The position numbers and the translations under genes are program-made. A stretch of DNA of 64,000 nt, from assembly GCA_009760855.2 (NCBI GenBank), contig WPIO01000007.1, positions 430,001 to 494,000 of the forward strand. Reading direction: 5' to 3'. The notes below the pieces were generated by a model. That model worked only from the letters and a program-made list of their open reading frames with translations, was not told where the DNA came from and did no database searches. Each line of letters starts with the position of its first letter. The first letter of the stretch is position 1. This DNA is from Cristatella mucedo. Lineage: Eukaryota; Bryozoa; Phylactolaemata; Cristatellidae. Below, in pieces: positions 1 through 11,659 of the stretch.

Positions 1-130
1 ACTTTGGAACATGACGTCTAGATTTTGAACTAATTCAACAGGAGATATGCTGGCAGAGCCAATTTTGAGCGTCAGCCTTTTCAATTTCTGAATCACACTG
101 GGTTTGCCCATAGCTATATGAGCGTGTGCA
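1..130 (-). mobile_element. LINE-A fragment (RT region), runs off the left edge
   Basis: The reverse strand matches the internal RT part of the longer LINE-A copies at 30.4-31.5 kb and 54.6-55.6 kb. Shared landmarks on the plus strand are ACTTTGGAACA at the start and GGCAGAGCCAATTTTGAG. Only about 130 bases are present, so the element continues beyond the window. No open frame survives. Confidence 0.65.
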
Positions 131-360
131 TTCTTGACCCGTCGCAGTTATCTTTGCTGTCCGAGGAAAAGGGAGAGCAAGCATTCTGTAATCCCAGGTT
201 ATTGCAAAGTGCCGAATGGCTCAAGAGTATTTCATCAAACGTCAGCCACGCCTATGTGATGATAGCTAAAAATAGGTAGTGAGCTCAAGGTGTCCCCAAC
301 AATTTCAAACGGCTCCTAGATACGTCCTTGTACTGTGTGGTAGTGGTTATTTCATATTAT

Positions 361-483
361 ATAAGTAATTTGTATAGCGCCACAACCGAACTTAGTCTCT
401 CTCTATTTAGACGCTTCACATGTGCCACGGGGCTCGAGCCCACGACCTCGGCCAAACCTTGGTCGGCGCGAGCACCTTAACTT
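361..483 (-). mobile_element. SINE-1 copy (tRNA-derived)
   Basis: On the reverse strand this shows the B-box-like GGGCTCGAGCCC, then GTGAAGCG(C/T)CT and a tail ending in the GGCGCTATACAAAT type sequence seen in all SINE-1 copies. The A-box half is shortened. It abuts a plus-strand LINE-A fragment almost directly. Confidence 0.75.
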
Positions 484-486
484 GAC

Positions 487-620
487 TAATTTTTTGTCGC
501 TCACTTTTAGGTCGCTTCATTCTTTGGCTCCAGCCTACCTATCAGATATACTCCACCACCAGGCAAAGCATCGTGCCACCCGACTTTCGGAATCTAACTG
601 TTTACATATACCGTCAGTGC
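487..620 (+). mobile_element. LINE-A fragment (RT C-terminal region)
   Basis: The sequence reads in frame as the conserved C-terminal part of the L2/CR1-type RT (LTFRSLHSLAPAYLSD), matching the copies at 44.0 and 58.6 kb. It ends at about 615, followed by unrelated sequence; the 3' tail is missing, so this is an internal fragment. Confidence 0.7.
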
Positions 621-1678
621 GGGTCGGAGCGAGCAAACTGGGCCAAACCGACGCCGCATTCGAGCTACTGTTTTCTGTTCAAAATGACTTCTTGGCTGAC
701 AACAGATCCTTTCTGATACCAGAAGCACCAGTACACTAATGTTTATCAGGTAGTACAACGCTTTATTCTATTTGAATTTTCTAATTTAATTTGATGCATT
801 TTTTAATTTTGCAATGATATATCAGTTTAGGTTACTTTTACATTGAGTTATAATTTCCTGATTATACTACAGATTTTCCGATCGTTCATGATTTGTTATT
901 AATGATTAAATTTCACTTTTGAAAAAACCACGACAATTTGGTGCAGTTTATTGCATTTTTGGGCAGCTTTTGGCTTACTTTACACAAGTCTGGGCTTCTT
1001 TAAGCCATTTTGGCCTTGTATTTTAGATATTGTGCAGATTTGTGGACACTTTTAGTCTAATTTCGTGAAAATTTGGGTGTTTCCCAATAGATTTTATCTG
1101 ACCTTATCTGTTACTGACAGTTACTGGCAGTTTTTGAATTTAGCCAATTGTTTAGTGCACTTGCAAATGCGGTTCCCCAAGCCAAGGGCCTCCAAAGGCC
1201 GGGCTTAGTTAGTGCTGCGGCACTTTAGAACTTTGAACGCAAGTTTTTCCATTGTTGAGAGAGCATATTTTTGAGCTAACCCAAGAAGTTACATGCCCAT
1301 ATGCATGATCATTCGGATGCATTTGGCTTCCAAAGGCGCGGCCCAACTGGTCCAAACAGCGGTTCACGGGCGATTTAAAAATACGCTGTGTGGAGATAGG
1401 GTTTTAATTTTAAACTACAGGCAAAGGTTTTGAGTTAACGCGAAAAAACTTGCGGCTTTCTGCAATGCTCGTAGTCATGCAAGTGGCCCTCGAAGCCCGG
1501 CAAGGCCGGAAACTTCGAACCGCGATCCACTTGATGCTCTAGCAATGAGCTTGGCAAAGCTCAGATTTCAATTGAATAGTTTAGAGAAACGTGTTTGTAG
1601 CTGACTTGCACAATTTCACACGATTTCGCGTGCACATTGCCGGGCTCGCGCGGTGCCCGAAGGCTACCCAGTAGGTAG
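621..1678. other. No recognisable gene; AT-rich unique sequence
   Basis: No long frame, repeat tail or motif was recognised. A pair of GCCAAGGGCC/AAAGGCCGGG-type inverted words near 1180-1205 is too short to interpret. Confidence 0.4.
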
Positions 1679-1850
1679 CTCAGGATCTCAGGATCTCAGG
1701 ATCTCAGGATCTAAGGATCTCAGGATCTCAGGATCTCAGGATCTCAGGATCTCAGGATCTCAGGATCTCAGGATCTCAGGATCTCAGGATCTCAGGCTCT
1801 CAGGCTCTCAGGATCTCAGGATCTCAGGATCTCAGGATCTTAGGATCTCA
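1679..1850. repeat. 8-bp minisatellite (CTCAGGAT)n
   Basis: About 21 tandem copies of CTCAGGAT with a few variants (CTAAGGAT, CTCAGGCT, CTTAGGAT). Because 8 is not a multiple of 3, the array reads open as an 8-residue repeat in every frame. The long frame across it is therefore an artefact of the repeat. Confidence 0.97.
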
Positions 1851-2319
1851 CATGAACTCAGCGCCGACCGCCATCTTAGTGTTGAAAAAACCACCAGGCT
1901 GACTAGTTATCCTCGCTCGTTACGCAGAGCTATACGGTTTCTTCCCCAAAAAGGATCTCAGCGCGAGGCTTGTTCAGTTCCCATGAAGGCAGATGCCTCC
2001 TCTTTCGCACCCGAGCGCGCTTAATTAATGACACAATTCACATCGCCGGTGATTTCCATATTCGAAGCTAGCGGTTTTGTATGACACGAGCTTCAGTGTA
2101 CTCTATGGCGTTTTAGTTTTTTCTCGCTTGCCGTAGCATAGGAGCACTTTATCCGATGGCATACTTTCAACTTTTGGTCGTCATGGCATTCGCCTTATGA
2201 GAATAGTTACATTGCCAAGTGACTTTGGACGCCAAAAGCGTTCGTGATATGATGTATTGGGATTTGCAAGGGAGAAATGGTCACTGGCCACTTCTGCTAC
2301 ATCTGAATTGGTGTTTCCC

Positions 2320-2337
2320 GGGGGGGGGGGGGGGGGG
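2320..2337. repeat. Poly-G tract, 18 G
   Basis: An uninterrupted run of 18 G follows TTTCCC and ends in AGG. It is the longest of several G or C homopolymers of at least 9 bases in this window. The length in any assembly may be unreliable. Confidence 0.95.
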
Positions 2338-2339
2338 AG

Positions 2340-3345
2340 GCTGGGCCATCCTAGGCGCCCCCTCAGCATTCCTCTGATGCGTAAGGTCAATAATAGTAAT
2401 AGTAACGAAATATCTTGATAGCGCTCTAAGAGAATTAAATGTATTTCTCGGCAACTTACACATGCTATGAAGGAAGCATGTCAATTAGTTAGTGATAACG
2501 TGCATGGCGTCAGCTCGCGAAAGCACACAAAAAAAATTCCATGAACGAAGACAATGCTGTGAAACAAGTTGAGCCTCCTCTTGGTGCTTTGTCTCCTGTC
2601 TAGGCCTACGATCAGTCAGAGTCGGGGCTGCACCATGAACAGTACAAGAGGGAAACAGGCAACAGGCCCTCATTCCTTTACAAAGCAAATATACAACATC
2701 GCAGTTAATCGATTGCAAAGTTTATATCCGCAGCTCTATTTCCTCATGGAAAGTTATTGTAGAGACTAATTTCTAAAGATTTTGATACTGGTCACCTTAT
2801 TAAGACAAATTGGCACTGGTCCTCTTAGGAAATCTACCGCCTCAAAAAACACTTTCGGGAATTACAGATATATTCAGGTAGTTAGTTTTGCTGTACGACA
2901 GTCATCTTGGAAGCAGTGCTGTCTCCTTACAAGTGCACATAAAGCTTCCTCAGCGAAACGTCATAAGTGCAACGGCATTACCCTGCAGCATGTCACACAT
3001 GGCCCACGTGCATCGTAGCGACCCCAGCACACAGTCAGTACGATACAGGAACTGCTGCTCCCTTTTAATAAAGATTAACATGCACATGTACTTATAATCG
3101 GCAGAGTAAGATTTCCCGGCAGCAAGGACTTGGCAGGTGGAGCATGAATCTCTACGAGCTGCTCCAAGAGCTAGCTGTACAACAAACGTTTGAGCATTCA
3201 TAACTAAGCCCTAATGAAATTAAAAATATATATGAAACAGTGGTGAGTAGGTTTTGGATAATCGCGTTATTTAATATCGAATTTAAGTGCTGTGGAGTAT
3301 CGCCAAGTGCAGCGGATAAAAAATAGAGGGCCCAACCAGAACGGT
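2340..3345. other. No recognisable gene
   Basis: Short overlapping frames on both strands, none with a recognisable domain or coding character. Nothing supportable is seen here. Confidence 0.4.
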
Positions 3346-3790
3346 CAGTTGGCTCCTTCTGTACCTAGCTGAACTGCTGAATCAGTTTCAGCCTGTTCGC
3401 ATCCTCAGGTCCTGTGTGGACAATAAATTAGCTGCTCCATTCCTCCGCTTAAAGACCGTTGGCGACAGAAGCTTTAGCTCTGCAGGTCCTAGACTGTGGA
3501 GCTCGCTTTCACAATTCTTACGCAATTACAAATAATCTCCAACCGCCGACTATGGCTCATCCTTTTCAGCGGTCCTGAAGTGATACTTCCATGCTAATCA
3601 CTGCATCAACTGCTATCCTGACTCAGCTATGCTTCCCACTTTCTTTTTGTTGCGTGAAACGAAGTCTACCGAATGCCTACCGAAAGCCGCTTAGGCTGTG
3701 AGTGCGTTATAAAAAACTCTCCTGCGTAACACCCACGCAGTCTTTATGACTTTGTGGAGTTACAGACGGAGATACATTACATTACATTGC
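3346..3790 (+). mobile_element. LINE-B 3' end, 5'-truncated
   Basis: Reads as the LINE-B RT C-terminus (landmarks YLAELL, VDNKLA, KTVGDRSFSSAGP) followed by its 3' UTR (GACTTTGTGGAGTTACAGAC) and an (ATTAC)n tail, GATACATTACATTACATTGC. Several substitutions and small indels break the frame, so it is a dead copy. Confidence 0.88.
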
Positions 3791-4129
3791 ATCAGCGGCG
3801 GTCTCCCCCAGCGAGTCATTGTGGCTGAGTTTGGGCGCAGCTATGTATTTTCATGTATGGTCTACAATTTTCAAATTGAACATGATACGCGTGTGATTTT
3901 GTGTGGTTATGAACTAGTTGTTATTATAAAGCTTCTATTCCTGTAACTGTTGACTCTCTGCGGCTGAGCTAGACACCACTCTGATTAAAAAGCAGAAGAG
4001 TTACCAATTAAAAGTAGCCATAGAATTGAACACAAACAGCGCTGCTAAAAAGGGACAAGGTTTATTGAAAGTCATCAAGACTTCTGTAACTCGCAGCATG
4101 CAGGTCTTTTTAAAAAGACGCCTGGGGTA

Positions 4130-4485
4130 GGTGCAAAACTCTGCTGCTGGTAATGTCCGTCGTTACCGTCGCAACAAATACATTCAAATGCTTCTCAACG
4201 GTCTGGGCTGGCTCCGAATCAAGCGGCGTATCGACTTCAAGGTTTTTTCACCAGCCTGTAGGTAGCTTGCTCTTGCGTGGCCTATATATATATTTAAAAA
4301 ATTCTCAATTAAGCTTATCGTCATGCCACCTGCAAAACTAACCCGATTCGTTTTAGCCGTTTCTCTAACCATCCTCAAGTTCCGTGGAAACCGCACCTTC
4401 AGGTGGCTTGTTCCAAATCCTGGAACGTACTCCAAGCTGACGTCACCACATCGCCTGACTCGATAAAGTTTAAAACGAAGCTAAA
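4130..4485 (+). mobile_element. Diverged LINE-A relic
   Basis: Starts with the GCAAAACTCTGC landmark of LINE-A and continues through IKRRIDFKVF, then FQVACSKSWNVLQADVTTS in place of the usual KAWNSLPT. An unrelated AT-rich stretch interrupts the middle. It is an old, frameshifted copy. Confidence 0.65.
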
Positions 4486-4689
4486 TCAGCCCACCCATTT
4501 CGCGCAGAAGTCGCTCTCTCTCTGGCTGGGTTGTGTTTTTTTGTGCCTCATGTCCAGTGGCGCGGTGAGACCTATCGGCGCCCGGGGACAAAGCTATCAA
4601 TGGCACTCCTCGGCTTGTCAAAAATTGCTGCATAATAGCTCCACCACAAAAGAAATTCAAAAAACACCCTAGCAGGCATATCGAGTCGA

Positions 4690-5345
4690 TTTAGTTCTAT
4701 TAGCTGTAGTGAAGGTACAAGGCAGCTATCGAGGTTTAAACTTAGGCGAATTTTCATGGCCTTGAACTTGGCAAACTGGTTTATTACAGTTTGAAAGTAA
4801 ATATTTTCCAGTGTTTCTTTCTCTCTGCTTAATAAGGCCAAATCAGAGAGCCGAACTTGCTGCAGTGATGGTCTCATATTAGACAGGATTATCTTCATCA
4901 GGCTAAAGGAACGCTCATAATTGGCAACTTAGACAGCTATGGTGAGAAGAACACGCAAAGGAGACTCTTCAATTAGGAAAAATCTTCTCCATTACTGACA
5001 ATGAAAGACACGAGTTCCAGCAAGGTCTTTGGTCCCAAGTCATGACGTGCGGTAAGAAGCATTTTACTGTCACATATTTTGTTGTGCAGCTCTGTTCCAT
5101 CGACGTCTGAACAGTTGAAACTTTCAAGATCTAGACATTGCTAGCGAATTTTGGTCTGGTCAAGTGTTTTCAAAGGCTGCTCGAGTTAAAAAAAGAAGCC
5201 AAATTTAACATCAAGATCTGTGGGCCGAGAAAAACTAGTTGTAATTTCTTGTCGGAGACAGTCAATGCAGTCCTTTATTAGTCTCGAAATCTCATCCTCT
5301 GCCATGAGACCAGCATCTCAAGGGAGTTCACCAGGCATCTGTGTT
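4690..5345 (-). pseudogene. hAT-family transposase relic (C-terminal dimerisation region)
   Basis: On the minus strand the frame around 4740-4925 reads VANYERSFSLMKIILSNMR followed by RLSDLALLS and a charged FAKFKA segment. This is the hallmark order of the hAT C-terminal dimerisation domain, in which an A/N-x-ERSFS motif is followed by a KxxxxxLRxxMxxxRLxxLALLS helix. Upstream (about 5000-5045) LGPKTLLELVSFIV and a degraded FPN-like segment match the stretch that usually precedes it. Stops and at least one frameshift (about 4925-4990) break the frame, so no functional transposase is made. The closest architecture is the ZMYM1-like hAT group. Further 5' sequence to about 5750 may belong to the same element but could not be aligned. 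Confidence in the family is high, in the boundaries low. Confidence 0.8.
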
Positions 5346-5349
5346 CTTC

Positions 5350-6090
5350 TGTGGATTCTGAGCTGGGCACCGCTTGCCTTTTTCCTCCAATGTCTTCTTC
5401 TGGAAATAGATTCGGCTGACCGAAAATGTAAAAACGCACTCTGTATCCGTAGTGACAATGCAGTGTACGGAGACTGGTCAGGAGTAATACTGACCTTTAC
5501 ACCGTTGACTCCTCTCCGAAAGAAGAGGTTGAGCCTTGGAGTAGCTTGACAAAAAGACTTGGGAAGATTGTAAGTGCCGACGTTGTCTACATGCTGGCGC
5601 CAGGAGAATCAATGCATGCTGCGTTTATAAGTAGGATAACATCTAAAATAAACAATCTCACTAATCAATTCTCAAGCTTACTATTTTGGAGACGAACAGT
5701 CAGGCTGAACGGCAGACAACATCCAGTCAGCAACACTGCACGGACCGATTGACATTGTGGCGCGAATGTCGGGCTGGCCCAGCCGGTTAAGCCTAGCGTG
5801 GCCTAAGTCTGTAATTATAAAAATACTTAACTAGCTGACCCAGCAATATGTGAAATCAGTGAAATCCACTGAAACAATAACTTGCTGTCAATGAAATAAA
5901 GACTGGCATTCTCACGAAATTCTTAAAGATTTGCACAATACATTTTGCTTTTGGCGCCTGTTGACCTTCTCGTCAGGACATCTGTTCCCCCTGCCCACCC
6001 CCCTTGCTGCGCCACTGCTCATGTCTGTGGAGAATTTGGGCGGGATTGATTGCTATCCGCTCGAGCAGGAAGCGGTCAGTGGTCGGAACA
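5350..6090. other. Possible extension of the hAT relic; otherwise unannotated
   Basis: The minus strand keeps short coding-like stretches (for example LSLRIQSAFLHF near 5430) that could be the middle of the hAT transposase. No catalytic residue could be placed. Confidence 0.3.
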
Positions 6091-6497
6091 ACTCTTGCAT
6101 CGTACAAACCTCAAATCCTTTGGAGACGGTGCATTTAGTTCGTTTGCTCCCAAAGCCTGGAACTCCCTCCCGACCTGCGTCAGAACATCCCCTGACTTGA
6201 CCACATTTAAAAAGAACTTAAAAACACACCTATTTAGGACAGCATTTAGTGGGTCCCTATGATTCGTCCTTCACGTGGTTATGCGTGCTGACACTGTGCG
6301 TGCTGCAACTAACAACATTTGCATGCTGACCGTGTGCATGTCACCCCTAACCATGTTATTCATTTTGTTTGTTTATCAAGCATGATTTTACTCACCATTC
6401 AATTGCATTTCCCTTTGCAGCAAATGTAAAGCACATAGAGAGAGATTGAGTTCTCTGAGGGCACTTTATCAAGTGCATTGTTATTATTATTATTATT
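6091..6497 (+). mobile_element. LINE-A 3' end, 5'-truncated
   Basis: Begins at TNLKSFGDGAF, continues through KAWNSLPTCVRTSPDLTTF to the terminal FSGSL stop at about 6260. The roughly 220-base 3' UTR and the tail GTAAAGCACATAG…GAGGGCAC end in (TTA)n at 6479-6497. The last 70 codons are uninterrupted. Confidence 0.92.
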
Positions 6498-6565
6498 GCA
6501 TACTGTTCAGGCAGGGAGAATGTAAAAATCGCACAGTAGTGAGCTAAATGCATTTCATCATCATA

Positions 6566-6645
6566 ATTTCTTTACAGCACATGTAAATGCCTAGAAAGAT
6601 ATCAAGCAAGTTGTCTGAGGGCACTATGAATGTATTATTATTATT
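6566..6645 (+). mobile_element. LINE-A tail fragment
   Basis: An isolated copy of the tail: CATGTAAATGCCTAGAAAGA, then GTCTGAGGGCAC and ATTATTATT. About 80 bases only; probably a severely 5'-truncated insertion. Confidence 0.7.
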
Positions 6646-6790
6646 GTAACGTGCTCGCCTCAACCAAGGTCAAGGCGAATGGATTTAATGACCGGGAGGT
6701 CGTGGGCTCGAGCTCAGTGGCATATGCGAAAGCACCTGCCGAGAGAATGTTCTCTTAGGGTGCTATACAAATAAATTGCATTTAATTTTA
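6646..6790 (+). mobile_element. SINE-1 copy, 5'-shortened
   Basis: Starts inside the tRNA-like head (GTGCTCGCCTCAACCAAGGT), carries the B-box-like GGGCTCGAGCTC and ends with GTTCTCTTAGGGTGCTATAC plus an AT-rich tail. It directly follows the LINE-A tail fragment. Confidence 0.85.
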
Positions 6791-7039
6791 TTTAAGCGTT
6801 TTTAATAACGCAGACTTTCAATAAAGTCATAATCCAAATAATAGCCAGGGCGTCTGCTGAAAAATCCACCGCGACGCTACCCACTACTGAAGTCAGATTA
6901 GTCCTACAAGCTGGCATCACCCTGGATGAGTACCGCTGCCTATTGGCTTTGATTTACACCGAGACAATACTACAGCAGCACATACTTATGGAATTGATGC
7001 AAGCGGCAGTTTGCAGTGAGTTTTGTCCAAGGAGATACA

Positions 7040-7118
7040 CGTGTATACATGTGTATGTATGTGCGTGCGTGCGTGCGTGTGTGTGTGTGCGTGCGCGCGC
7101 GCGCGTGTGTGTGCGAAC
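7040..7118. repeat. TG/CG-rich microsatellite
   Basis: Alternating purine-pyrimidine run of TGTG, GTGC and GCGC units, about 80 bases, with Z-DNA-forming potential. Not coding. Confidence 0.9.
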
Positions 7119-9344
7119 TACCCTAACACGCTTGAATAGTCGGCGACGAGCTCGTTACGAGCACCATATGCAGACTGAGTAAGGCAATGCTTGCAACGAT
7201 AGAAAACTTTATTCGTAAAGGGAAAGCTTCTTCTTTATTAGGAGTGTGCGTCGCCTCACCGGTAGGAGGCAGGCAGTTTATCCAGTCGATCTACGTGCTG
7301 CACCTGTGGAGGAGAAATGTACGGCTGTAAGAAACTGAAGGCTCAGCCGTCGCACCGGTCCATTCGGTCGGCGGTATCTAGTTTCGAATCAGCTCCGGGT
7401 ATTTTTAGCTCAAAAGTAAATATTTATATGTAGATTAGACAATATGCCTATAGTAGCATTGGGCGTGCTGCCGTCACTCACTCCACCCGTCTCTATTCGG
7501 CGTCGCCTTGCTCGGATAGCCGTCCTTGTCCGGGCAAGCCCAGCGCAGATCCAGAGTGTCTCGAGAAGCAGCCACATCGCTTAGCTAATGGCCGCTTTAA
7601 GCCAGGTATTAATTAATAACCGATGATGGCTGGGTAGGTGGGCCAGAAAGCCCCGCCCCTTCGAGCTGCAGGTGGTTTTGCCACGCTCTACATCCGGTAC
7701 GCGTGTACCGCGAGCGTACCCTTTCGAAAGTGCTACGCCTTGACGTGCCGACGGTCGCTTGATGGCAACTCAGATGCCTCTGTGGCTGCCTCCGCGTCGG
7801 TGCCGACTCTTAGCACGGCACCTATGGACCGCACAACGAAATGGTCCGACTAGCGGCCTCGCTTTTTAGCCACGGGGCTCAGTCACGTGATCGCCAAGCG
7901 AGCGATCGCCTTGGAGTTAACCTACAATTGTTTCAAATGAAACGCTGTCCATCGACTATCACGATAACTGCTAGGAAGAGCAGTACTATACTGCTTTCCA
8001 GTTTGTTGCTAAATTAGTTTTTCACGCAAAAGTCAAGCAGTCCACTTTAGTAAAGAAGAAACCGATCGGGCTAGGTGTAATTGAGCCGTAGTTGTAAGAT
8101 TTTGTTGTAAATTTGTAATAAATAAATACAATTTGTAGTTACTGTTGTAAGATTTCTTCTTTGCTGTCACGGTAGCACAAACGTGCACAGAGCAGTGTAC
8201 ATGGAAATTTCTCGAGTACACATTCCGCGTAGAACAAAATAAGCGATGAAAAAAGGGTGGTATTTTCGGGGCAAATGTTTTAGATAAATATAACTAAACT
8301 TCCCTTATACAATTAATTATGACATTCAGTCAAAAATATTTAAGAGAAATTATTGCTAAAATTAATTTTCCAATACACAATTCAGAAATATAGCTGACCG
8401 TGCCCTCCTATCAGCAATGTTAATTTTGCTGGTTCAAGTTATCCGACAAGTTTCGTGACTTACAGTCTCGTAATAGGCATCAACACAGTCTGCTAGGTTC
8501 GCTTAAGCCTAAAAATCTGACACGCACCCTCTCTTTCTTTCTAAATGCAAAACGTCAAACACATCGAAATATTTTTTGGTTTAATTTCGATGGTCTGGAT
8601 TATCCTATACTAGTTTCTCTAGCCAGTTCAAAGTACATTCTTAGAATTACATGGCAAGACTGTTCGGAATCTTCTGCACGGGGCCAAAATAGAAAATCAA
8701 GAATATGTTTTATTTCTGTTAGCAGTCCTTTCACATAAATTAATCCACACATCAACAGAGTAGCGGTGCGTTTCAATTGGCTACAACCCAGGAGAAGGTG
8801 TCTGGCTAGTCTTGAAAACATTGCACCATTCCTCGTTCACTTACTTAAAATTTCATTTCCGGTCATTGCGGTAAATACGAGAATTTCTATACACGTTTTA
8901 TAAAAAATATTCACAGCCTTATACAAGTCCTTTAAATTGCGATGCAATGCGACGCGCGCTATGAACTTTGGCGAATGAATTACCCCGTCGGTTTATTTTA
9001 AGAAGTCTCAATTTGGCACAAACGGTTGCATGTGTCGTTTCCTGTGTCCATTTTACCACTGGACGCTGACATAATCGGTATAATCCCCGACTGTCTCACG
9101 GCAGAAGGTAAATGTTGAAAAGTGGAAACATCCAAAGCCTAAGGACGCGAATAAGAATCAAAATGTCAGCACCGCCGCATTTTTCGAGAAACAAGAATGC
9201 TAGCAGTAGCGAAGTAGCGATCCGCCAAGTCTTCCTCTTTCCTTGGTTCTCATCTCCAGTGGAAATCGTCATTGGCAAATTGCATTTTAACCCTGTCTGC
9301 ACTCTTGATACGCCGTCTAACACCTAAAGTAAAGTCAAGATAAG
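7119..9344. other. No recognisable gene
   Basis: More than 2 kb without a repeat tail, domain or convincing frame. AT-rich from about 8.0 kb. It holds an AATAAA word near 8117 with nothing upstream to terminate. Confidence 0.4.
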
Positions 9345-9480
9345 CTAATTAAGCAGCTTTATTTATATAGCGGGCAGAAGAGCCGCCGGACCTGTTACTA
9401 TCGCTTGCAGCAGGCAGCGAACAATTGTCCGCTGCTGCAGAACTCGAACTCATGACCTGGGTCATGAAGTGCTAGCACCT
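9345..9480 (-). mobile_element. SINE-2 copy, diverged
   Basis: On the reverse strand GGTAAGGTGCTAGCACTTCA, GGTCATGAGTTCGAGTTCTG (B-box position), then a GCTGCAAGCG and GGCTCTTCTG tail. These align in order with the better copies at 35.2 and 27.2 kb, with many substitutions, so it is an old insertion. Confidence 0.65.
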
Positions 9481-9484
9481 TACC

Positions 9485-10557
9485 CTGAGGCTAAGATCTT
9501 GGTGCTCACCTATTGTCTCTGACAACAGAACTGCTCGTTTTAGATCTTGGCTAGTAATTTTTACGCGTGCTTATCTTACAGTTCCACTTTTTCAGGTGGC
9601 ACCACCCCGCGACTGCCGCTCCATCGTCGGGGAAGTTCGCTTTCGCATCGTTGAGAAAATCGAAAGAAACGTAAAAGCGCAAGTCGCTCACGGCCCGCAG
9701 TCTGCGGAGCGCTCTGCTATTGCGCACTACAGGGACGCTGCGATAAGCGTGCGCGCGCGCTGGAAAAATGCTCAGCCCGCAGCGCGGCTCAGGCCCGTCG
9801 CTTGGGGTCAAAGCTCCGCGCGAGCTACAGCGATTCATTTGCAAGCAAACGGCATCTTCCTGACGAGGAAACGGTAAGACGGCTCTTCACTCATAGCGAT
9901 GCCTAAGGAGACTGATGTTGGAGAAAGTACCAACGACAACTCAGCAACCTTATCTTCCGCGACTGTGCAAATATTTTTGCTATTTTAGGTAAACTGATCA
10001 ATTCTTTAAAAACGGAGATACCGCCATTAGCTGACGTCAGTGAGATACCGGACTCAAGCCATTCCTCGCAGCACCTGGGAAAAGCCGAAACATACCAGCC
10101 AATGGTAGGAGCGTGATTACAGCAAAAGGCGTGCCCCCGCGTAAGCGCGTCCTAGCACGTGACGACAGGAGTGTTTTCTCCACAGGCTAACCCTTTACCT
10201 TAGGTGGCCGTAACCGAAATTTACCGGGCCAGGAGTGAATTGCTTTTTCCAAAAGCAACCAATTTATTTGAAACAACTGAGTAGTTGAGTGCCTGAATCC
10301 TATAGATCTTATAGGCACTGTCTGCTAATTTTATCTACAGGTCTAATTCGGATTATGAAATTTTTATTGAATGGTAGTGGTCGCAGTATTTCAAACAGAC
10401 TTTGGTAAAAAAAGACTGATAGCCAAGTGGAAGTCATGGTTGTGAATACTCAATGAAGGCTTTCGCAGCTTATTGGAGAAGATGCTGCGCATTTTGGCCG
10501 CACCGCTGAGCCAGGCTCAGGCGTGAACTTGAGCGACACAAGCTGAGTGCAAAGATC
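9485..10557. other. No recognisable gene; GC-rich core at 9600-9880
   Basis: A 93-codon frame (9596-9877, plus) and an overlapping minus frame sit in a GC-rich stretch. Neither shows a known motif. Probably non-coding. Confidence 0.35.
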
Positions 10558-11065
10558 CCTAATGTATCTCCGTCAGTAACTCCACAAAGTCATTAAGACC
10601 ATGTGGGTGTTACGCAGGAGAGTTTTGTATAGTGCACTCACAGCCTAAGCGGCTTTCGGTACGCATTCGGTACCCAACAGACTTCGTCTCACGCAACAAA
10701 GAGAAAGTGGGAAGCATAGCAGAGTCAGGAGAGCAGTTGAGGTAGTGAGTAGCATAGAAGTAGCAGCTCAGGACCGCTGAAAAAGATGTGCCATAGTCGG
10801 CAGTTGGAGAGTAAATATCGTTGCGTAAGAATTGTGGAAGCGAGTTCCACAGTCTAGGACCTGCAGAGCTAAAGCTTCTGTCGCCAACTGTCTTTAAGCG
10901 GAGGAATGAGACAGCTAATTTATTGTCCACACAGGACCTGAAGGCGCGAACAGGCTGAAACTGATGCAGCAGTTCAGCTAGGTACGAAGGAGCCAAGCCG
11001 TGGCGGGCCTTGTGGGTCAGCGTAAGAACTTTGCTCTGTATCCTTTGCTCAACTGGCAGCGACTT
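10558..11065 (-). mobile_element. LINE-B 3' end, 5'-truncated
   Basis: Minus strand: thumb/C-terminal region (LAPSYLAELLHQFQPVRA, VDNKLA, KTVGDRSFSSAGPRLWNSLP) ending in QNSPA stop at about 10610, then the GTGGAGTTACTGACGGAGAT 3' UTR end. From about 10996 the last 128 codons are open. The 5' break lies near 11065 in the LPVEQRI region. Confidence 0.92.
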
Positions 11066-11239
11066 TCCACGGTCGGGGTCTCTAGGACACGCATGCTGGG
11101 AGCCAGGTTAAAGAGCTTGTTTAAGAAGTATTTTGGAAATTCGGCAGCATTGAGTGTGAAAGCAGTAGTTCCATCGCCCGAGGGCTTATGAGAGTTCAGT
11201 AGTGCACGGGCACTCGCGTACGAGTGTTGTTATGAGCTA

Positions 11240-11330
11240 TGTTCGATGACAGTACCCGGTAAATTTCCATCGCTGTCGAATAGAGTTTTCTACGCTATGG
11301 ACGTTAGATGGCTACACTAATATGCAAACG
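11240..11330 (+). repeat. Partial copy of dispersed repeat C
   Basis: CATCGCTGTCGAATAGAGTT followed by TTCTACGCTATGGAC matches the 3' half of the repeats at 14272-14560 and 32265-32615. No coding or tail signal. Confidence 0.45.
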
Positions 11331-11659
11331 CTCTTCATTGCTGCATTGCTCCATCACCGTCGAAATAGGTGCGTGCATTGGCACTGCACCAAAACGTTGC
11401 TAGCAGTGATATACCGCTCAGGCGTCGTCTGTAAGTGCTGCGCGTCGGCAATGGCTAGCCCCATTGCGAGCGCTGTGTTTTCGGCGTATGGATGTTGGTG
11501 CAAAGGCCACCATAACGCGTTTGTAAAATTTGATTATTATATCAGTAGTGCTGGATTATTTCCAATGAAAAAAGCATTCGTCTTGTGCAAGTCTCATTTC
11601 TCGCGACTCTATTGGTGACCATTGTATCTGAAACTTGGACTTACATAATTGCTTGATTA

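Noticed and set aside
1653-2024. A 123-codon frame with an ISGSQDLR repeat
   Set aside because: The 8-bp minisatellite creates an 8-residue repeat in any phase; there is no conserved flank.
7040-7118. Signal peptide or cysteine-rich secreted protein frame
   Set aside because: The cysteine and valine run comes from TGTG/GTGC microsatellite.
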